DNA from: Bacillota bacterium
Lineage (GTDB): Bacteria; Bacillota; Clostridia; Lachnospirales; Lachnospiraceae
Assembly: GCA_023450835.1 (NCBI GenBank)
Contig: JAEXGM010000016.1
Location: 1 to 19,629 of the forward strand
DNA: 19,629 nt
Reading direction: 5' to 3'
Both the position numbers and the translations under genes were made by a program. Below the pieces are notes generated by a model. It was not told the origin of the DNA. It saw only the letters and a list, made by a program, of their open reading frames with translations, and made no database searches. This document shows, piece by piece, positions 15,529 through 19,629 of the stretch (position 1 is its first letter; the number at the start of each line of letters is the position of its first letter).

Positions 15529-15840
15529 TTAGGGAATCATAGCCAGTATTTCCTGCTTCGGCTTCACGCCTACACTGGATTGTACTACTTTTCCATCCTT
15601 TAATACAACAAGAGTAGGTATGCTCATTACACGGAACTGCTGTGCAAGTTCCGGTTCTTCATCCACATTGACTTTTCCTACCTTAACGGAATCAACCGTT
15701 TCTTCTGCGACCTGCTCTACAATAGGCCCTACCATCTTACAGGGGCCGCACCAGGATGCCCAAAAATCCAGCAAAACCGGCTTGTCCGATTCGATTACTT
15801 CTTGATTAAAATTGTCTTTTGTTATTTTCAATACGCTCAT
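15529..15840 (-). CDS. trxA: Thioredoxin
   Basis: This is a 103-residue, single-domain thioredoxin, the usual length for the family. It reduces disulfides in cytoplasmic proteins and is recycled by thioredoxin reductase, which is not in this window. The active site WCGPC is at residues 30-34 (redox pair C31/C34), preceded by LLDFWAS. The cis-proline loop MSIPT (P75) and the end strand LVVLKDGKVV are present. The ATG at 15840 has AAAGGAG at good spacing. The gene has a TATAAT promoter with an inverted repeat near -40 and a large terminator, so it appears to form its own unit between the hem genes and yitT. trxA is the generic name; paralogue status cannot be judged. Confidence 0.95.
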   Translation of the reverse strand: MSVLKITKDNFNQEVIESDKPVLLDFWASWCGPCKMVGPIVEQVAEETVDSVKVGKVNVDEEPELAQQFRVMSIPTLVVLKDGKVVQSSVGVKPKQEILAMIP

Positions 15841-15893
15841 TATTTTATCTCCTTTACAGCTTTTTAATTGTATGCAATGTAATTTATAGTTTT

Positions 15894-15934
15894 ATTATAG
15901 CTTTTTTCTTGTTTCTCTCTGTGACAAAGTCACA
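15894..15934 (-). promoter_or_regulatory. Thioredoxin promoter with inverted repeat TGTGACAAAGTCACA near -40
   Basis: A perfect TATAAT -10 box lies at 15899-15894 on the minus strand, putting the start of transcription near 15887. No good -35 lies 17 bases upstream. Instead a perfect inverted repeat, TGTGAC-AAA-GTCACA, spans 15920-15934, centred about 40 bases before that start. This is close to the -41.5 position used by class II activators of the CRP/FNR family. The half-site TGTGA also matches CRP, although the gap is 5 rather than 6 bases. The regulator is not identified. Confidence 0.5.
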
Positions 15935-15958
15935 CAAGCCTGTAAAGCTGTAATAGGA

Positions 15959-17242
15959 TTATTTTGAATACCGGCTGAAATATTCTTCTATAACTTTGCA
16001 GGTCCCCCGAATATCCTCCTCGCTGTGGGCATCGGAAATAAACATTGCCTCAAACTGTGCCGGCGCAATATAGATGCCGTGGTCCAGAAGATAATTAAAG
16101 TAAGAGGCATACTCCTCTACGTCCGAGGTCATCACTTCATCGTAGCCTGCCACGGGAATAGGGGTAAAGAAAGGACTCAAAAGAGAGCCGATCTGGTTTA
16201 CCCACACTTTTCCCTTTGAGGCTTCACGAAGCACCCCGGAAAGTTCCTTTGCTTTCTGCTCTAATTCCTCATAAATCCAGGGACTTCTTTTTAAAATATT
16301 CAGGGTGGTGATTCCGGCTGTGGTAGCAATAGGGTTCCCCGAAAGGGTACCTGCCTGATAGACATTCCCCAAAGGGGATATCTTCTCCATGATATCCTTT
16401 CTGCCTCCGTAAGCCCCAATAGGCATACCTCCGCCTATAATTTTACCCAGGGTAACCAGGTCCGGTTTAATCTGAAAATAGGCGGAAGCCCCGCCCGGCA
16501 AGAGACGAAAGCCTGTGATTACCTCATCAAAAATCAATAAAGCTCCATAGTCTTCCGTAATCTTACGAAGGAATGGCAGAAAGCCCTCCTTTGGAAGTAC
16601 TACTCCCATATTGGCAGCCACCGGTTCCACAATAACGGCAGCAATCTGCTTTCCGTATCGCTCGAAGAGATTTTCTACAGAAGTCGTATCATTATATTCT
16701 GCTACCAGTGTAGTCCGTGTAAAGCCGGCAGGAACTCCGGCACTATCCGGAACGGCAGTTGTCAGCGCCGCAGAACCGGCTTTTACCAGTAAACCGTCAC
16801 TGTGTCCATGATAACAACCTCTGAACTTTATAATCATATCCCTTCCGGTAAATCCCCTTGCCACCCGGATAGCGCTCATAACAGCTTCTGTTCCGGAACT
16901 GACAAGGCGGGTCATTTCCATGGAAGGCATCATCTCAGAAATGATTTCTGCCAGTATTATCTCCTTTTCCGTTGGAGCCCCATAGGTAAGTCCCTTTTCA
17001 CAGGCTTTGGTCACAGCTTCCGTTACTTCTTCTCTCGCATGACCAAGAATCGCCGGCCCCCAGGAACCCACATAATCGATAAATTCATTTCCGTCCGTAT
17101 CATATATTCTGGAGCCTTTGGCTCTGTCAATAAACAGAGGTGCTCTTCCTACTGACCGAAAAGCCCTGACCGGGCTGTTTACACCTCCGGGAATGTGTTT
17201 CATAGCTCTTTCAAAAAGCTCCTCCGACCTTCCTGTATTCAT
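15959..17242 (-). CDS. hemL: Glutamate-1-semialdehyde 2,1-aminomutase
   Basis: This 427-residue PLP enzyme converts glutamate-1-semialdehyde to 5-aminolevulinate in the C5 route of tetrapyrrole synthesis. It shows the family opening IPGGVNSPVRAF, the SSGTEAVMSAIRVAR cofactor-phosphate region, FRGCYHGHSD, FDEVITGFR, and the PLP-binding lysine in TLGKIIGGGMPIGAYGG (about K267). Length is normal. The frame is open to an ATG at 17263, but the ATG at 17242 is preferred because AAGGAGG lies 7 bases upstream. That start overlaps the hemB stop as ATGA, indicating translational coupling. It is the last visible hem gene and no clear terminator follows it. Confidence 0.97.
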   Translation of the reverse strand: MNTGRSEELFERAMKHIPGGVNSPVRAFRSVGRAPLFIDRAKGSRIYDTDGNEFIDYVGSWGPAILGHAREEVTEAVTKACEKGLTYGAPTEKEIILAEIISEMMPSMEMTRLVSSGTEAVMSAIRVARGFTGRDMIIKFRGCYHGHSDGLLVKAGSAALTTAVPDSAGVPAGFTRTTLVAEYNDTTSVENLFERYGKQIAAVIVEPVAANMGVVLPKEGFLPFLRKITEDYGALLIFDEVITGFRLLPGGASAYFQIKPDLVTLGKIIGGGMPIGAYGGRKDIMEKISPLGNVYQAGTLSGNPIATTAGITTLNILKRSPWIYEELEQKAKELSGVLREASKGKVWVNQIGSLLSPFFTPIPVAGYDEVMTSDVEEYASYFNYLLDHGIYIAPAQFEAMFISDAHSEEDIRGTCKVIEEYFSRYSK

Positions 17243-18210
17243 AGCCTTTCCTCCTTCAGCCATCCTGCCACCTCCAAGGCATGGTAAGTGATGATAATTC
17301 TGGCTCCGGCCCTTTTAATAGCAGTAATATTCTCCATAACGATTTTCTTTTCATCAATCCAGCCGTTAGCTGCGGCTGCCTTTACCATGGAGTATTCCCC
17401 GCTTACATTATAAGCTGCCACCGGACAGTCAAAGATTTCTGACACTTCTTTGATAATATCCAGATAAGCCAGAGCGGGCTTTACCATCACCATGTCTGCC
17501 CCTTCTTCTAAATCTGCCTCTACCTCAAGGATAGCTTCTCTGCCATTGGCATAATCCATCTGATAGGTCTTTCTGTCTCCAAAACCGGGAGCTGAATGAG
17601 CCGCCTCTCTAAAGGGTGAGTAGTAGCCGGAAGAATACTTCGCACTATATGCCATAATTGCTATATCCGAAAAGCCGTTGCCATCCAATGCTTCCCTAAT
17701 TACCTGTATCCTTCCGTCCATCATGTCAGAAGGAGCGATAATATCAGCTCCTGCTTTTGCAAGACTGACCGATGCCTGCGCTAACAGCGGTAATGTCTCA
17801 TCATTTAAGATTTTACCGTTCCTTACAATGCCGCAGTGCCCATGGGAAGTGTATTCACAAAGGCAGACATCTGCAATTACCAAAAGTTTCGGGTAGTTTT
17901 CCTTTATATATCGGATAGCCCTCTGGGTAATACCATCCTCCCGGTACGCGCCGCTTCCCACCTCATCCTTGTGTTCCGGTATCCCAAATATCAGAATACT
18001 TCCGATTCCGCTTTCCGCAATTCTTTCCAGTTCTTCCTTTAAACGGTCGATGGAAAATTGGTGGATACCCGGCATGGACGGGATAGGATTCTTAATATTT
18101 TCTCCCTCTATAACAAATATAGGATACACCAGCTCTGAGATCTGGAATTTCGTCTCTCTGACCAGACTTCGCATGGTTTCATTTACTCTTAGCCTTCTTA
18201 AACGTTTCAT
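17239..18210 (-). CDS. hemB: Delta-aminolevulinic acid dehydratase (porphobilinogen synthase)
   Basis: This 323-residue enzyme condenses two 5-aminolevulinate molecules to porphobilinogen. Both active-site lysines are visible: K191 in MAYSAKYSSGYYSPFR and the Schiff-base K244 in MVKPALAYLD. The zinc-type metal site is present as DVCLCEYTSHGHCG (C116, C118, C126). GDRKTYQMDYANGREA is also characteristic. Length is normal. The ATG at 18210 has AAGGAG 6 bases upstream. It lies 57 bases after the cobA-hemD stop and overlaps hemL by 4 bases, so the three genes are surely one operon. Confidence 0.97.
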   Translation of the reverse strand: MKRLRRLRVNETMRSLVRETKFQISELVYPIFVIEGENIKNPIPSMPGIHQFSIDRLKEELERIAESGIGSILIFGIPEHKDEVGSGAYREDGITQRAIRYIKENYPKLLVIADVCLCEYTSHGHCGIVRNGKILNDETLPLLAQASVSLAKAGADIIAPSDMMDGRIQVIREALDGNGFSDIAIMAYSAKYSSGYYSPFREAAHSAPGFGDRKTYQMDYANGREAILEVEADLEEGADMVMVKPALAYLDIIKEVSEIFDCPVAAYNVSGEYSMVKAAAANGWIDEKKIVMENITAIKRAGARIIITYHALEVAGWLKEERL

Positions 18211-18267
18211 CTATTTCTCCTTATTCCGTCTACTTCAAATCATATATTCCATCCAAGCTCAGGCTTA

Positions 18268-19629
18268 TCAGATTTTTGATTTTCCAAGCAATAATTTTAC
18301 ATGGTCTTCAATTCTTTCTACAATCCCATTTACACTTGCTTCTTTGGAAGAGAGAACATCTTCAAAGCCATATTCGTATAATGTCTTTCTGGTAGCTTCT
18401 CCAATACAAACTATCTTAGTATCTTTTAGAACTTCTATCCTGCTGTTGTTTTGAAAGAAGCCGTGAACTCCCGAAGAACTGGAAAATACCAGATAATCCA
18501 ATTGCTTCAAGCGGGTATGTGTCAGCTCTGTTAAGTTCGGATTGTTTACCACATCATATATTTTTATATCATCGCAGAGAATGTTCTTTTCCTGTAGTAT
18601 TGTTATCAAATCTTCTGACCCCTGCACGGCTCTTGGAATCAAAAGTTTTTCAGTCGGTATTACTGTCTTACACAGTTCCTGTGCCAGGTTGACAGCCGAG
18701 TAATCTTCCGGTACCAAATCGGCATAAAAACCGTATTCCAGCAATACCTTTGCCGTCCCGCTGCCAACAGCTGCAAACCGGATATGTGAGAGCTTCCGGT
18801 AATCAACGGAGAGTTTTCTCAGTCTCTGAAAGAATAGCTTCACTGCATTGGAGCTTGTAAAAACAACCCAACGGTATTGTTCCAGCAGCTGTAAAGCCTG
18901 GTCAAATTCAGGCTTCTCGGAATAATCGACTAATTCCAGCGCTCCAACGGTTACCGCAGCAGCTCCCAATTCTTCCAGCTGTTTCGTCAGCTTTTCCCTG
19001 ATTTCTTTTGTGCCTGTTATTCCGACTCTGACTCCTGACAAAGGATGAATAACGGAAGCTTTCATATCAAGGCCTGCCACACTGCCAACTATGATAATAG
19101 CAGGTGCCGCAATCCCCTCTTCCTTCACCTTGCGGCAGATGTCGGTAAGGTTTCCCCTGACCTCTCTCTGCCAGGGAGTTGTGCCATTGGATACAACCGC
19201 AACAGGTGTATCCGGGTGCTTTCCGCCTTCCAGCAGCTTCTCTGTAATGCGCTCCAGATTCCCCATGCCCATCAGAACAATAAGAGTCCCGGGTATCTTC
19301 GCCATATCTGCCATCGTGTCCGGAATATTCTCATCCTCTTCTGCCGTATGACCTGTGATTACCGTAAAGCTCTGACTGCATCCTCTATGAGTTACCGGAA
19401 TACCTGCATAAGCAGCCGCTGCAATAGCAGACGTTATCCCAGGAACTATCTCATAGGCTATCCCCTCTTCCTTCAGGGCAAGAGCTTCTTCTCCTCCTCT
19501 TCCAAAGACAAAAGGGTCACCGCCTTTTAAACGTACCACCACCTCACTGGTACGCGCTTTTTCTATAATAATTTGATTTATCTCTTTCTGTCCCAATGCA
19601 TGATTGCCGACAATCTTCCCGACAAAGAT
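18268..19629 (-). CDS. cobA-hemD: Fused uroporphyrinogen-III C-methyltransferase / uroporphyrinogen-III synthase (5' end outside window)
   Basis: The visible 453 codons run into the window edge. The first visible residues, IFVGKIVGNHALGQKEINQ, lie well inside a methyltransferase, so roughly 60 N-terminal residues (including the GxGPGD loop) are missing. The SUMT half shows VVRLKGGDPFVFGRGGEEA, GITSAIAAAAYAGIPVTHR, VLMGMGNL and a VVSNGTTPWQ region. The last 240 or so residues match HemD: VRVGITGTKE, VVFTSSNAVKLFF, FAAVGSGTAKVL, LIPRAVQGSEDL, YLVFSSSSGVHGFF, KIVCIGEAT. The fusion makes uroporphyrinogen III and methylates it toward precorrin-2, feeding sirohaem or cobalamin. Such fusions are common in Clostridia. 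A TTG at 19596-19594 within the frame is an internal leucine codon, not the start. Confidence 0.95.
   Translation of the reverse strand: MFVGKIVGNHALGQKEINQIIIEKARTSEVVVRLKGGDPFVFGRGGEEALALKEEGIAYEIVPGITSAIAAAAYAGIPVTHRGCSQSFTVITGHTAEEDENIPDTMADMAKIPGTLIVLMGMGNLERITEKLLEGGKHPDTPVAVVSNGTTPWQREVRGNLTDICRKVKEEGIAAPAIIIVGSVAGLDMKASVIHPLSGVRVGITGTKEIREKLTKQLEELGAAAVTVGALELVDYSEKPEFDQALQLLEQYRWVVFTSSNAVKLFFQRLRKLSVDYRKLSHIRFAAVGSGTAKVLLEYGFYADLVPEDYSAVNLAQELCKTVIPTEKLLIPRAVQGSEDLITILQEKNILCDDIKIYDVVNNPNLTELTHTRLKQLDYLVFSSSSGVHGFFQNNSRIEVLKDTKIVCIGEATRKTLYEYGFEDVLSSKEASVNGIVERIEDHVKLLLGKSKI

Noticed and set aside
17243..17263. An earlier ATG for hemL at 17263.
   Set aside because: The strong AAGGAGG site lies after it and is correctly spaced for the ATG at 17242, which also gives the ATGA overlap with hemB.
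19594..19596. TTG as a start for the CobA-HemD protein.
   Set aside because: The frame continues to the window edge with typical methyltransferase residues upstream (VGK..GNHALGQKE), so this is an internal leucine codon and the true start is outside.

Overview
This window looks like part of a chromosome from a Gram-positive anaerobe of the Clostridia, probably Lachnospiraceae (an Anaerocolumna- or Lachnoclostridium-like organism). That placement is an inference. It rests on the moderately AT-rich sequence, strong AGGAGG-type ribosome binding sites, TTG and GTG starts, a YesM/YesN two-component pair beside a LplB/YtcP/LipO-type sugar ABC transporter, and a fused CobA-HemD in a hemD-hemB-hemL gene order. 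Almost every gene is on the minus strand.

Reading leftwards in the direction of transcription, the right end (19629 to 15959) is the 3' part of a tetrapyrrole operon: a fused uroporphyrinogen-III methyltransferase/synthase (cut by the window edge), hemB and hemL, with hemB and hemL overlapping by ATGA. Thioredoxin follows (15840-15529) with its own promoter and a very large terminator hairpin. Then come a YitT-family membrane protein (15295-14702) and a GntR-LacI type regulator (14506-13379) with a structured leader.

Positions 13303 to 357 form a glycan-use locus. It contains a YesM-like sensor kinase, a YesN-like response regulator, a 19-codon upstream ORF, two CUT1 permeases, a large lipoprotein binding protein, an intercistronic hairpin, a 773-residue protein resembling an unclassified glycoside hydrolase, and a GH38 alpha-mannosidase. 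A bidirectional terminator separates the GH38 gene from the 3' end of a plus-strand gene (1-194), which encodes the C-terminus of a probable glycan-binding module. The inferred pathway is: a surface lipoprotein binds a mannose-containing oligosaccharide, the permeases import it using an ATPase encoded elsewhere (MsmX type), and two cytoplasmic glycosidases degrade it. The two-component pair and the GntR-LacI protein would control expression.

The main points for a second look are: (1) a small ORF with an excellent ribosome binding site whose stop overlaps the TTG start of the first permease; (2) a TGATATATTT repeat with an exact 19-bp period at the sensor-kinase promoter that recurs, with the same 19-bp spacing, in front of the GntR-LacI regulator; (3) the unclassified hydrolase-like protein; (4) a 22-bp-period direct repeat before the transport operon; (5) an inverted repeat centred near -40 of the thioredoxin promoter. 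No gene-free stretch exceeds 300 bases. I see no RNA gene, insertion sequence, phage gene or CRISPR array.
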